Shown here one piece after another: positions 49,638 through 57,576 of a DNA stretch of 64,000 nucleotides (positions are counted from its first letter, which is position 1; the number at the start of each line of letters is the position of its first letter). The translations under genes and the position numbers were made by a program. Where the stretch lies: positions 1 through 64,000 of the forward strand of contig NZ_MAJS01000011.1 of assembly GCF_001690985.1 (NCBI RefSeq), in the 5' to 3' direction. The stretch comes from Aliivibrio sp. 1S175 (GTDB lineage Bacteria; Pseudomonadota; Gammaproteobacteria; Enterobacterales; Vibrionaceae). The notes beneath the pieces are model-generated. The model saw nothing but the letters and a program-made list of their open reading frames with translations, searched no databases and had not been told where the DNA came from.

Positions 49638-51266
49638 TTATAGTTTAAAGAACGCTAATTGCTCTTTTTGTTGTTCAGCTAAACGAGATAGCTCGTTACT
49701 TGCACTTGCACTTTGACTAATGCCTGTCACGTTTTGGTTTACCAGTTCAGACATGTTTACTACATTACGGTTAATGTCTTGAGTTACTTGAGATTGCTCT
49801 TCAGCAGCTGTGGCAACTTGAGTGTTCATATCATTAATCGCAGTAATTGATTCCGTAATACTAACTAACGCGTCACTTGCTTTTGTTGTTAACTCTTTAT
49901 TTAATTCAAGTTTATCAAGGCTTGCTTGCATACTATCATTAGCGAGACCTGACTGTTCTTGCAATGATTCAATAATGGTTTGTATTTCTTTTGTTGAATC
50001 TTGAGTTCGAGCAGCAAGTAAGCGAACCTCGTCAGCAACGACGGCAAAACCTCGGCCAGATTCACCAGCTCGAGCCGCTTCAATTGCGGCATTCAATGCT
50101 AATAAGTTAGTTTGATCCGAGACACCACGGATCACTTCAACGACGTTATTAATTTGCTCTGATTGTTCTTTTAAGCGATTAACAACGATAGCGGCATCGG
50201 TTAATGCATTCGCCATGTCTTCACTTGCTTGATTACTTTGAGTAAAAATATCAAGACCAGTTTGAGCTAGTTCACTTGTATCTCGAGCTGTTTTATCAGC
50301 AGATAATGCATTATCACTTACATTATCTGCTGTGCTTGATAGTTCATTTACCGCAGAGGCAACTTGTTCTATTTCACTGAGTTCTTTTTGTGAATTTGTT
50401 TCAGCTTCTGTCATAACTGCTGCTAATTCTGTTGATGCAGCTGCGACATCTTCACTAATGCGAAAAAGAGCTTCAACCGTTGTTTGTAGTTGAATCGCTG
50501 TCGTATTGATATCTTTACCTAATTCAGCAATTTCATTATCACCATTTACATCAGCACGGACAGTTAAATCTCCCGCAGCTAAACGACGTATGATTAATTG
50601 GATTTGTTTAACAGGAGTAACGATAAGGCCAGACAACCACCATGCACCAATCATTGAAATGACAAATACGGCTAAAATAGCGAAACCAGCATTCAATTTA
50701 ATTTGAGTGTTTTTCTCATAGCTTTCTTTCATGGCAGTGTCAGAAAACTTATTTACTTGTTGAGAAAGGTGGTTGATAGATTCAACCATGCTGTTACCAA
50801 TATTTCGATATTGAGAGATCAACGTTTCATAATTATCTGTAACAGTAACGCCGCTTTCTTTCTTGTTTAAGAAATCAACAATCTTATGTGAAAATTGAAC
50901 ATATTCATTAATGTTTGAGCTAACTTGTTTTACTTCACTAGCAAATGTTTTTCTTGCCGCGATGTCATTAAGCAAGCCATCAATAATATTGGTTTTGTTT
51001 CTTAATTCGTTGGTAAAGTTATCTCGACGATTTACATCATAAATAGCATAAACAGCATTGATACGTAATGGATAAATAATATCATCTACTTTAGCTAATT
51101 GGTCTTTGTAAAAAACAAAAGAATGGGTATTACTTGCTATGGTATTTTGTTCTTTTTCTAAAGTCGAAGCGGTAAAACCGAGAGAGATAAATAAGGCCAA
51201 AGCAGTAAGAATGACAGGTAATAGGATTTGAATACGTATAGACGTATTTTTTAAAGAAAATTGCAT
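49638..51266 (-). CDS. Methyl-accepting chemotaxis protein, tandem copy B
   Basis: Also 542 residues, exactly the length of the downstream copy and collinear with it. The C-terminal signalling half is nearly identical (for example [20 protein letters not shown] and the ending [16 protein letters not shown]), while the periplasmic ligand domain (about 31-190) has diverged, for example in the [20 protein letters not shown] stretch. This is the expected pattern of a tandem duplication followed by change of ligand specificity. GAAGCCTC precedes the ATG with an imperfect ribosome binding site. No pentapeptide tether. Confidence 0.93.
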   Translation of the reverse strand: MQFSLKNTSIRIQILLPVILTALALFISLGFTASTLEKEQNTIASNTHSFVFYKDQLAKVDDIIYPLRINAVYAIYDVNRRDNFTNELRNKTNIIDGLLNDIAARKTFASEVKQVSSNINEYVQFSHKIVDFLNKKESGVTVTDNYETLISQYRNIGNSMVESINHLSQQVNKFSDTAMKESYEKNTQIKLNAGFAILAVFVISMIGAWWLSGLIVTPVKQIQLIIRRLAAGDLTVRADVNGDNEIAELGKDINTTAIQLQTTVEALFRISEDVAAASTELAAVMTEAETNSQKELSEIEQVASAVNELSSTADNVSDNALSADKTARDTSELAQTGLDIFTQSNQASEDMANALTDAAIVVNRLKEQSEQINNVVEVIRGVSDQTNLLALNAAIEAARAGESGRGFAVVADEVRLLAARTQDSTKEIQTIIESLQEQSGLANDSMQASLDKLELNKELTTKASDALVSITESITAINDMNTQVATAAEEQSQVTQDINRNVVNMSELVNQNVTGISQSASASNELSRLAEQQKEQLAFFKL

Positions 51267-51313
51267 TGAAGCCTCTTAAATTTGAGATTGACGTAAACAA
51301 TATGGAGTTTATG

Positions 51314-51357
51314 TTATATTTTCTCAAATTTTAGACTTTTATCACAGTTTTGTCGAT
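51314..51357 (-). promoter_or_regulatory. Conserved 44-base element upstream of chemoreceptor B
   Basis: Partner of the element at 49402-49445 (37 of 44 identical). It is placed at the same distance from the start codon, although the DNA on either side has diverged, which suggests selection on this stretch. Confidence 0.6.
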
Positions 51358-51446
51358 AAGAATTGTAACGGATTGTGGTTTTTTGTCTTTTAAAGTTGAT
51401 TTATCAGTTAAAAATTTGTTCTGAATTTGGATGTGCATCAGTGATA

Positions 51447-51692
51447 TTAATTCTCAATCATTTCAATCTCATAGATTTCATCAGCGATATCTTGTGTTTT
51501 ACGCTCGATAATTGTTTGAGCATCCGCTAAGCCTTGATTATAAAACACAGGGCCAGTTTGTTTGATAATAAAATCTAACAAAAACTCACCATCAAACTGA
51601 CCTAATTCCATATCGAGTTCTTGTTCAAAATAGCCTTGAAATTTGTGAATTAATTCATCTCGTTTATTTTTTGGTATCGTAATGGTGGTCAT
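51447..51692 (-). CDS. DUF2164 family protein
   Basis: An 81-residue cytoplasmic protein with the DUF2164 pattern: an N-terminal ITIPKNKRDELIHKFQGYF, a central GEFLLDFIIKQTGPVFYNQG and LADAQTIIERK. The family is common in Gammaproteobacteria and has no assigned role. It is separated by only nine bases from the MATE transporter gene upstream, so the two are probably one transcript. Confidence 0.88.
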   Translation of the reverse strand: MTTITIPKNKRDELIHKFQGYFEQELDMELGQFDGEFLLDFIIKQTGPVFYNQGLADAQTIIERKTQDIADEIYEIEMIEN

Positions 51693-51701
51693 TCTATGTC
51701 C

Positions 51702-53018
51702 TTAGCGGTTATGTTTTTTTTGAAGGTTATGAACGGCTTTATTGTACATTATCCACGCCATTATCCCTGCCATCGTATTACCCACTAATGCACCCATGAA
51801 TACACCATGTAACCCAAACAAGGTTGAACCTAGCCATATCATCGGTAAGAAACAGGCAAAAAGTCGCAGTATAGAAATGGTTAACGCTCGCATTGAAACC
51901 CCAAGCGCATTACAAACAGACACCATCAACATACAGATACCCAAAGAACTGAGGCTGATCGGAACCCACATAAGATAGGCCTGAATAACGCTGATTACAT
52001 TACTGTCAGTGCTTAATAGGTTTGCTAAGGGTTTGGCTACAATGAATAACAAGATAGCAAGGCCGATCTGCCACGTTAATACAAACTTAGCGGCAATACG
52101 GATCAGCTTTTGAATATCATCGAACTGTTTAGCGCCTAGCATCTTTCCGACCATTGGTGGAATCGACATGGTTAACGCAAGTACAACAACAATAGCAAAA
52201 AATTCGATACGAGAAGCCATTGCCCAACCAGCAACCGCCGCTGCGCCAAATCCTGCAATGATTTTAGTCGCCATCATTGAAGAGAGTGGTGGCAATAATT
52301 GGCTCATCATCGCGGGTGACATAACAGCATTCAATTCTTTAATCGATTGAGCGATTGGCAGATCATGCCAAGAAAAAGAAATCCAATGACGTTTGAAAAT
52401 AGAAGGAAGAATAATACAAAAGCCAATACTGAAAGAAAGGATCGTTGCCCACGCTGCGCCGTTTAACCCGAGATCAAAATGAAAAATAAAAATAGGGTCT
52501 AAAATCATGTTTAATATACTGGTGATTACCATCATTAAACCGGGTAACTTGGTGTCTCCGTTTGCTCTACACACACTGTAAGCAAAGTAAATCATAGCAC
52601 CAGTCCAACAGCTTGCTAACCAAACCGGCCAGTAGCTATCAATAACGGGGAAAACATCGGCTTGTGCTCCCAGCAACGAGAGAATAGGCCCACGAGAAAA
52701 CCAAATAACCAAGCACATAGTGAATACCATTACGGCACCCAGAATTATGACTAATCCGCCTAATTGTTTTGCTTTTTGAGGTTGTTGGGCGCCAAGAACT
52801 CGGGCAATAACGGCTGTCGTTGCTATGCCTAACCCAACTTGCAGGCCAATAATTACCATTTGTAATGGCATGGTAAAACCTTGAGCTGCAAGGGGTAAAA
52901 TACCTAGTTGTCCAATGAAGGCACTGTCGACTAATTGAAAGCTCATTAAAGAAAGTACACCAAACATCATTGGCCATGTCATTTGAAAAAGCTGTTTTGA
53001 AAGAGAAGGGGTTGGCAT
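51702..53018 (-). CDS. MATE family multidrug efflux transporter
   Basis: Inner-membrane cation-coupled exporter, 438 residues from ATG 53018 (MPTPSLSKQLFQMTWPMMFG). An upstream in-frame TTG would add 18 hydrophilic residues unlike the family start. About twelve helices are arranged as two MatE bundles. Family marks are LSLMSFQLVDSAFIGQLG (about 22-39) and PLAAQGFTMPLQ in the first bundle, and the matching PAMMSQLLPPLSSMMATKII (about 235) and AGWAMASRIEFFAI in the second. Substrates of this NorM/DinF-like branch cannot be told from sequence. It is followed at nine bases by the DUF2164 gene. Confidence 0.9.
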   Translation of the reverse strand: MPTPSLSKQLFQMTWPMMFGVLSLMSFQLVDSAFIGQLGILPLAAQGFTMPLQMVIIGLQVGLGIATTAVIARVLGAQQPQKAKQLGGLVIILGAVMVFTMCLVIWFSRGPILSLLGAQADVFPVIDSYWPVWLASCWTGAMIYFAYSVCRANGDTKLPGLMMVITSILNMILDPIFIFHFDLGLNGAAWATILSFSIGFCIILPSIFKRHWISFSWHDLPIAQSIKELNAVMSPAMMSQLLPPLSSMMATKIIAGFGAAAVAGWAMASRIEFFAIVVVLALTMSIPPMVGKMLGAKQFDDIQKLIRIAAKFVLTWQIGLAILLFIVAKPLANLLSTDSNVISVIQAYLMWVPISLSSLGICMLMVSVCNALGVSMRALTISILRLFACFLPMIWLGSTLFGLHGVFMGALVGNTMAGIMAWIMYNKAVHNLQKKHNR

Positions 53019-53100
53019 GATTATGAGGTGCTCAGTAAGTATTGATTGGTCATTGTACTGATTATAGAGCAAGACACAAATTCAGAAAGAAGATAGTAGA

Positions 53101-53145
53101 AAAAAGCCCTTATTAGCGAATCGACTTCGGTTTAAATAAGGGCTA
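53101..53145 (-). terminator. Terminator downstream of the hut remnant
   Basis: On the reverse strand AGCCCTTATT pairs with AATAAGGGCT around a loop that itself contains a small CGAA/TTCG hairpin, and it is followed by six T. It is 23 bases past the hut fusion stop, so it is the old operon terminator, still intact. Confidence 0.8.
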
Positions 53146-53167
53146 AGTTTATCTGTTATTTATAAAA

Positions 53168-54349
53168 TCAAATACTTGGCAATAATGATTCAGGCATTAG
53201 TTGATTGTATGTAGCCTCTAGCAATAGGGCGTTTGCTTTGGCAATGTCTGGTGCGAAATAACGGTCTTTGTCATAAAAATCGACACGTTCACGCAGCATA
53301 GCTTTTGCTTGTTCTATTTTTTCTGAGCTTTTGTTTGGAGCTCTGAAATCTAACCCTTGAGCCGAAGCGAGCAGTTCGACGGCTAATATCCCGCGTGTAT
53401 TTTCGGCCATATCCCCTAAACGACGGGCTGCAAAGGTTGCCATTGATACGTGATCTTCTTGGTTTGCAGACGTTGGTAAACTATCAACAGAAGCAGGGTG
53501 AGCAAGGCTTTTGTTTTCACTGGCTAATGCCGCTGCGGTGACTTGCGCGATCATGAAACCTGAGTTTACTCCGCCGTTATCCACTAAAAATGGCGGTAAT
53601 TTACTTAACCCACTGTCAATGAGGAGTGCCATTCGACGTTCAGACAAACTGCCAATTTCTGCAATGGCTAACGCTAGATTATCCGCAGCCATTGCGACAG
53701 GCTCTGCATGAAAGTTACCGCCAGAGATAATGTCGCCATCTTCTGCAAAGACTAAAGGATTATCCGATACAGAGTTTGATTCTATCTCTAATGTATCGGC
53801 AGAGTTTCTGATCTGTTGTAAACACGCGCCCATCACTTGAGGCTGACAACGCAGTGAATAGGGATCTTGTACTCGTTCACAGCATTGATGTGATAAACCA
53901 ATCTCACTATGTTGTGCTAATAAATGACGATAGCCTAATGCGGCGTCCATTTGACTACGATGCCCACCAACACGACCTTTGTTACGAGAAACGCCTTCGT
54001 CACACGCAAAGCCAATAAGGGTGATCCCATGGATAGATGAGTGAGTTAAAGGCGTTATTTTTTGATGCCAACGTAAACCGAACTCACCATCTTCGGAATC
54101 AACTCTGCCGTGCCAAACGGACATATCAATCGTATGACAATCAATGAACCCAGGTGTGACTAAAGCATTACCACAATCAATAACATCAGGATGACCGTGA
54201 AATATCTCGGGGCAAGAGTGGCCAACGTATTCAATTTTTCCATTTGTTACGCCTACCATTGCATCTTGGATAACTTGATAGCCAGCGTTTTGGTTAAACA
54301 GATCTGTCTTCATTGTGACTAGGTTAAGATTCGTAAAAATTCTATCCAT
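53168..54349 (-). pseudogene. HutI-HutG-HutH chimera, deleted histidine-utilisation operon
   Basis: One open frame of 393 codons joins parts of three enzymes of histidine breakdown. Residues 1-73 (ending [13 protein letters not shown]) are the N-terminus of imidazolonepropionase HutI. Residues 76-129 ([20 protein letters not shown] to [17 protein letters not shown]) are the N-terminus of formimidoylglutamase HutG. Residues 130-393 ([33 protein letters not shown]) are the C-terminal half of histidine ammonia-lyase HutH. HutI lacks its metal site beyond the first motif, HutG lacks its manganese ligands, and HutH lacks the Ala-Ser-Gly that forms the MIO cofactor, so none can work. No hutU sequence is left. 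Deletions, not frameshifts, made it, since the frame stays open across both junctions. ATG 54349 is the likely old hutI start. Confidence 0.85.
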
Positions 54350-54386
54350 GAGCATCTGCCTATGTAAATTAACGGATAAGTTAATA

Positions 54387-54396
54387 TGTATATACA
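54387..54396. promoter_or_regulatory. HutC-type operator upstream of the hut remnant
   Basis: TGTATATACA is a perfect palindrome that fits the GTNTANAC core bound by the HutC subfamily of GntR repressors. It lies 38 bases before the old hutI start, the position expected for the urocanate-responsive operator. Confidence 0.55.
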
Positions 54397-54511
54397 AATA
54401 GATAATCTTTTTTATTGGTTAAGACAAGGTAGAGTGTAATGGAGTTGTGATCAAAAGAGCAATTATTGACCATTAAATGTCCAGTTTTGAGAAGATACTA
54501 CGCGTCAAAGA

Positions 54512-54519
54512 GGGGGGGG
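54512..54519 (+). repeat. Run of eight G upstream of the methyltransferase gene
   Basis: An uninterrupted G8 tract stands in otherwise AT-rich intergenic DNA, about 55 bases before the first possible start of the next gene and just before an AT-rich promoter-like stretch. Length slippage here could alter promoter spacing. Confidence 0.5.
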
Positions 54520-54633
54520 CATCTATCTAAAATAATTTAATAATATTTATACGGTGTAGGTAACGTTAAGCGGGTGAAAAGCAGAGCGGGTAGGAGTACA
54601 CTCTCTGAAAATAAAGACAGAGCAGGTAACGAC

Positions 54634-55245
54634 GTGCATTTATTAGATAGGCTGACGATTCGCCTTTTTCATGATGAAAGACAAAAACAATTCTCAGGTG
54701 ATCACGCGAGAAGTTTAGGCTGGAATTCGACTGAGTCTCAGTTTTTACGTTTTAAAACGATAGCGAATGCATTGAGTTTTGAGAATAAGCGCGTACTTGA
54801 TTTAGGTTGCGGCTATGGTGATCTTAAAACCTTCTTGGACATGAGTTGTCGTGTGAAGTCTTATGTTGGGATTGATCAACAATCAAGTTTTATTAAACAA
54901 GCCAAGAAACAGTTTGAGCAGCAAGGTAATTGTGAATTTATTAAAGGGGATTTTTCTTCTGGAAAATTACCTAATGCCGATATCGTAGTGGCGAGTGGAT
55001 CGTTAAATTACCGTGCGAGAAACAAAACCTATCATGCTAAAGTTATCCGCGATATGTATGAAAAAGCGGAAGAGGCTGCCATTTTTAACTTGCTAGATAG
55101 TAAATACGTTAAGAATGGCCGATTATTAGAAGCTCATGATCCAGAACAAGTGCTTAATTACTGTTTAAGCTTCTGCCCAAACAGCCAGTTAATTAAAGAT
55201 TATTCAGATGAAGATTTTACGATAGTTATGCGTAAAAAATTCTAG
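54634..55245 (+). CDS. Class I SAM-dependent methyltransferase
   Basis: About 203 residues with the AdoMet motif I VLDLGCGYGDLKTFL (about residue 52), motif II YVGIDQQSSFIKQA (about 76), an acidic motif GDFSSGKLPNADIVVASGSLNY (about 104-125) and the usual C-terminal strands. The target is unknown. GTG at 54634 is chosen because AGGTAA lies six bases before it; the frame stays open upstream to a GTG at 54574, which would add 20 polar residues. It is separate from the hut remnant and is followed by a terminator shared with the FKBP gene. Confidence 0.82.
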   Translation: MHLLDRLTIRLFHDERQKQFSGDHARSLGWNSTESQFLRFKTIANALSFENKRVLDLGCGYGDLKTFLDMSCRVKSYVGIDQQSSFIKQAKKQFEQQGNCEFIKGDFSSGKLPNADIVVASGSLNYRARNKTYHAKVIRDMYEKAEEAAIFNLLDSKYVKNGRLLEAHDPEQVLNYCLSFCPNSQLIKDYSDEDFTIVMRKKF

Positions 55246-55257
55246 ACAGTTAAGATG

Positions 55258-55287
55258 AAAAAATGGCTAATCAAAGGATTAGCCATT
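55258..55287. terminator. Terminator between the methyltransferase and FKBP genes
   Basis: AATGGCTAATC (55262-55272) pairs with GATTAGCCATT (55277-55287) around AAAG. On the reverse strand it is followed by a T run, so it best serves the FKBP gene; on the forward strand the T tract is weaker. Confidence 0.8.
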
Positions 55288-55311
55288 CTATAATTTTCAA
55301 TTTAGAAATAA

Positions 55312-55785
55312 TTATTTAAAATCTAATAATTCAACTTCAAAAATCAAAACTGAACCCGGCTGGATAGAGCCTGCAGAGCGATTACCATAAGCTAAGTTAC
55401 TTGGAATAAAGAAACGCATCTTTTGGCCAACAACCATCAATTGAACACCTTCCGTCCAACCTTTGATTACTTGTCCTAAGCCAAATTCAATTGGCTCACC
55501 ACGCTCTACTGAGCTATCAAATACATTACCGTCAATTGTTGTACCGTGGTAATGCACTTTTACTTTGCTTTTTGCTGTAGGGTGCTCAGTGCCCGTACCT
55601 TCTTCAAGTACTAAGTATTGAAGACCTGATGCCGTTGTCTGAACGCCTTCTTTAGTTGCATTTTCAGCTAAAAATGCATTTCCAAGTTCAATGTTTTCTT
55701 TTGCAGCTTTTGGGTTGTTTACAAAGTGTTGAAACAACATATAACCAAGAACGATAAATGCAATAGTGATGATGATTTTAGACAC
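55312..55785 (-). CDS. FKBP-type peptidyl-prolyl cis-trans isomerase, membrane-anchored
   Basis: 157 residues: a single N-terminal helix (about 3-20, IIITIAFIVLGYMLFQHFV), a short helical linker with NAFLAENATKEGVQTTASG, then an FKBP domain (about 52-157). The latter contains VKVHYHGTTIDGNVFDSS, FGLGQVIKGWTEGVQLM (with the active-site Val-Ile and Trp) and IPSNLAYGNRSAGSIQPGS. The linker motif is that of FklB/FkpA-like proteins, here with an uncleaved anchor, so it should fold proteins at the periplasmic face. It is transcribed in the same direction as the DsbA-like gene upstream, which fits a shared job in envelope protein folding. Confidence 0.9.
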   Translation of the reverse strand: MSKIIITIAFIVLGYMLFQHFVNNPKAAKENIELGNAFLAENATKEGVQTTASGLQYLVLEEGTGTEHPTAKSKVKVHYHGTTIDGNVFDSSVERGEPIEFGLGQVIKGWTEGVQLMVVGQKMRFFIPSNLAYGNRSAGSIQPGSVLIFEVELLDFK

Positions 55786-55811
55786 AATATTTCCTTATAT
55801 AGACACCAACT

Positions 55812-55836
55812 GAGATAAGTAATAATGACTTATCTC
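55812..55836 (-). terminator. Hairpin between the DsbA-like and FKBP genes
   Basis: GAGATAAGT and ACTTATCTC pair around AATAATG, 17 bases past the DsbA-like stop. There is no T run, so it may be a weak terminator or RNA-stabilising hairpin. Confidence 0.4.
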
Positions 55837-55852
55837 TATTGATATTAGTTAA

Positions 55853-56476
55853 TTACTTTTCTAGTAGGTAACGGATAGTTTCAGCGATTTTCTTAGGATC
55901 GTCATGACCACCAATTAACACGTTGTATTTGCCGTTAACTACAAAAGTTGGAACAGAACTGATACCTGATTGCTCAGAAAGCATTTTTGCATTATCTACT
56001 TTTTTGATCAGAATATCACGCTGCTCTTCATTAAATTCGTAAGGACTTGTTAGGCCTCGAGAGGTAAATGCTGTGGAGTATGCTTCTTGCTGTTGAGTCA
56101 GTGTGGTTCCGTCACCCATTTGTGTTGCTGCAAATAAGTCTTCCATAAACGCGTGGTCAGGAGTGCCTTCTACCTGCATTTCTGCTGCGTAGTAGAACAT
56201 AGCAGCAACATGAGCGGATTGGTTAAACGTTATGTGCATTTTACTGATATCAGTGCCTGCTTCTTGGCTGATCACAGGTAAAAAGTTTTCCATGTTACGG
56301 CAGTGGCCACAAGATAGGGCAAAAACTTCAGTTACTGGTGCAATTGAATCTGTAGGTAATGTGGTAGAAAGCACTTCATATTGAACGCCTTCTTTTGGTT
56401 CGTTAGTATCGCCACATGCTGTTAAAAAAAGAGCTGAAGAAAGAACAAGTAACAATGGTTTGATAATGGATTTCAT
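55853..56476 (-). CDS. DsbA-family thiol:disulfide oxidoreductase, lipoprotein
   Basis: 207 residues from ATG 56476. The signal ends in a lipobox (LFLTACGD), so the protein is anchored to a membrane by its lipid. The mature part is a thioredoxin fold with an inserted helical domain: active site in [17 protein letters not shown] (CGHC), cis-Pro loop [12 protein letters not shown] (about residue 180). The CGHC dipeptide is more oxidising than thioredoxin's CGPC and close to DsbA's CPHC. It is distinct from soluble DsbA, and a role in periplasmic disulfide formation is inferred. An ATG four codons upstream (56488) is less likely. Confidence 0.87.
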   Translation of the reverse strand: MKSIIKPLLLVLSSALFLTACGDTNEPKEGVQYEVLSTTLPTDSIAPVTEVFALSCGHCRNMENFLPVISQEAGTDISKMHITFNQSAHVAAMFYYAAEMQVEGTPDHAFMEDLFAATQMGDGTTLTQQQEAYSTAFTSRGLTSPYEFNEEQRDILIKKVDNAKMLSEQSGISSVPTFVVNGKYNVLIGGHDDPKKIAETIRYLLEK

Positions 56477-56537
56477 GTGAATTCTCATAGGTTATTATTT
56501 CGAGTGAAAATAGCATGATTTTAAAAAAGTAGAAATA

Positions 56538-56565
56538 AAATAGGACAACAATTGTTGTCCTATTT
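56538..56565. terminator. 28-base perfect palindrome downstream of csiV
   Basis: The sequence AAATAGGACAACAA is followed directly by its exact reverse complement. It is 28 bases past the csiV stop. As RNA it forms a 12-bp stem with an AATT loop, then TTTATTTC on the reverse strand, so it probably ends csiV transcripts. It could also bind a dimeric regulator of the DsbA-like gene, 62 bases away. Confidence 0.6.
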
Positions 56566-56593
56566 AGTAAAACTATGTAAAGAAATTACGATG

Positions 56594-57487
56594 TTATACT
56601 TTACGCACTTGGATGATCATGCCCATTAGTGGGTGATCAATATAGTGAGTTTCACCACTGCGCATTTTACGTCTTTCTTCCATGCGGTAAGATTTTAAAA
56701 ACTCTTTAATTTCAGTTTCCGGAGTTACGTCTTCTAAATGGCCTAACTGAACATCCGCATTTGGATCTTCAATTGCTGTCGATTCAGTAGACAGTTCTGC
56801 GGTTTCCGTGGTTGTTACTTCGTCAGAAGAAGTAGAGGTTGTTTCTGTAATAACGTCTTTTTCTTCTTTTGGTGTGCTGACGATAAATTCGTGTTGACCA
56901 GGAACTTTAAGATCTAAAATCGTATTTACGTATAGGTAATGTTGAACGTAAACTTGCATTGTTCCATCTAACTCAAGAAGAGGGCCAGAAGATGGTGTTG
57001 CTACTGTTGTATCTGCCTCAAGAGTTTCTGAGCCTTCAATAAGCGCAGGTTTTGGTGCGTCTAAAGGAACCAGTGATAAATCAGCGTTTGCATCTTCAAT
57101 CGTTCGACCATCAGCAACAAAACGATCAGAGAAATCTTGTCCTGCTTGAATATGGAAAATAGGAGAACGAGATGAGCCTGAATCACCTTGGCGCCAAGCA
57201 ACATGTACTAACGGCTTAAATCCAGCGTGATTTTGCAGTTTAGTATAAGCTTCATTTAACTTGTAGTAGCCAGAAGGAAGTAGTGATGCACCATTACTGT
57301 TCATCATCTTTTTATCGCGATATGAGAAAGCACGATCTAAATTGATAGGCGCAAGAATGTCAGGCCAAGATTCTTGATAAGAAGATGGCTCTACATTGCG
57401 TTTAAAAATGATGACTTCGACGTCAAATTGACGAGCAAAAGAAGGCCAGCTTGCCAGTAAAATTAACGCATAAATTATTTTTTTCAT
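56594..57487 (-). CDS. csiV: Peptidoglycan-binding protein CsiV
   Basis: 297 residues with a signal peptide (about 1-18, ASWPSFA-RQ). The start of the mature protein, RQFDVEVIIFKRNVEP, and QVYVQHYLYVNTILDL and RKMRSGETHYIDHPLMGMII (toward the end) identify the CsiV family. In V. cholerae CsiV is a periplasmic factor that binds peptidoglycan and, with LpoA, is needed for PBP1A function and cell shape under D-amino acid stress. A low-complexity Thr/Ser/Glu stretch (about 208-245) looks like a flexible linker. It lies downstream of mfd with an 89-base gap, as in V. cholerae. Confidence 0.92.
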   Translation of the reverse strand: MKKIIYALILLASWPSFARQFDVEVIIFKRNVEPSSYQESWPDILAPINLDRAFSYRDKKMMNSNGASLLPSGYYKLNEAYTKLQNHAGFKPLVHVAWRQGDSGSSRSPIFHIQAGQDFSDRFVADGRTIEDANADLSLVPLDAPKPALIEGSETLEADTTVATPSSGPLLELDGTMQVYVQHYLYVNTILDLKVPGQHEFIVSTPKEEKDVITETTSTSSDEVTTTETAELSTESTAIEDPNADVQLGHLEDVTPETEIKEFLKSYRMEERRKMRSGETHYIDHPLMGMIIQVRKV

Positions 57488-57515
57488 TCAAACTCCAGTG
57501 AAATGGTTCTTTAAA

Positions 57516-57539
57516 GTCTTGGTTGTCCATAATCAAGAC
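57516..57539. other. Inverted repeat between mfd and csiV
   Basis: GTCTTGGTT (57516-57524) and AATCAAGAC (57531-57539) form a nine-base stem with one G-U (or A-C on the other strand). It may attenuate read-through from mfd into csiV; no strong T run is present. Confidence 0.35.
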
Positions 57540-57576
57540 CAAAAATTAGTATTTTCTTATTATTTAAATCTAATAG

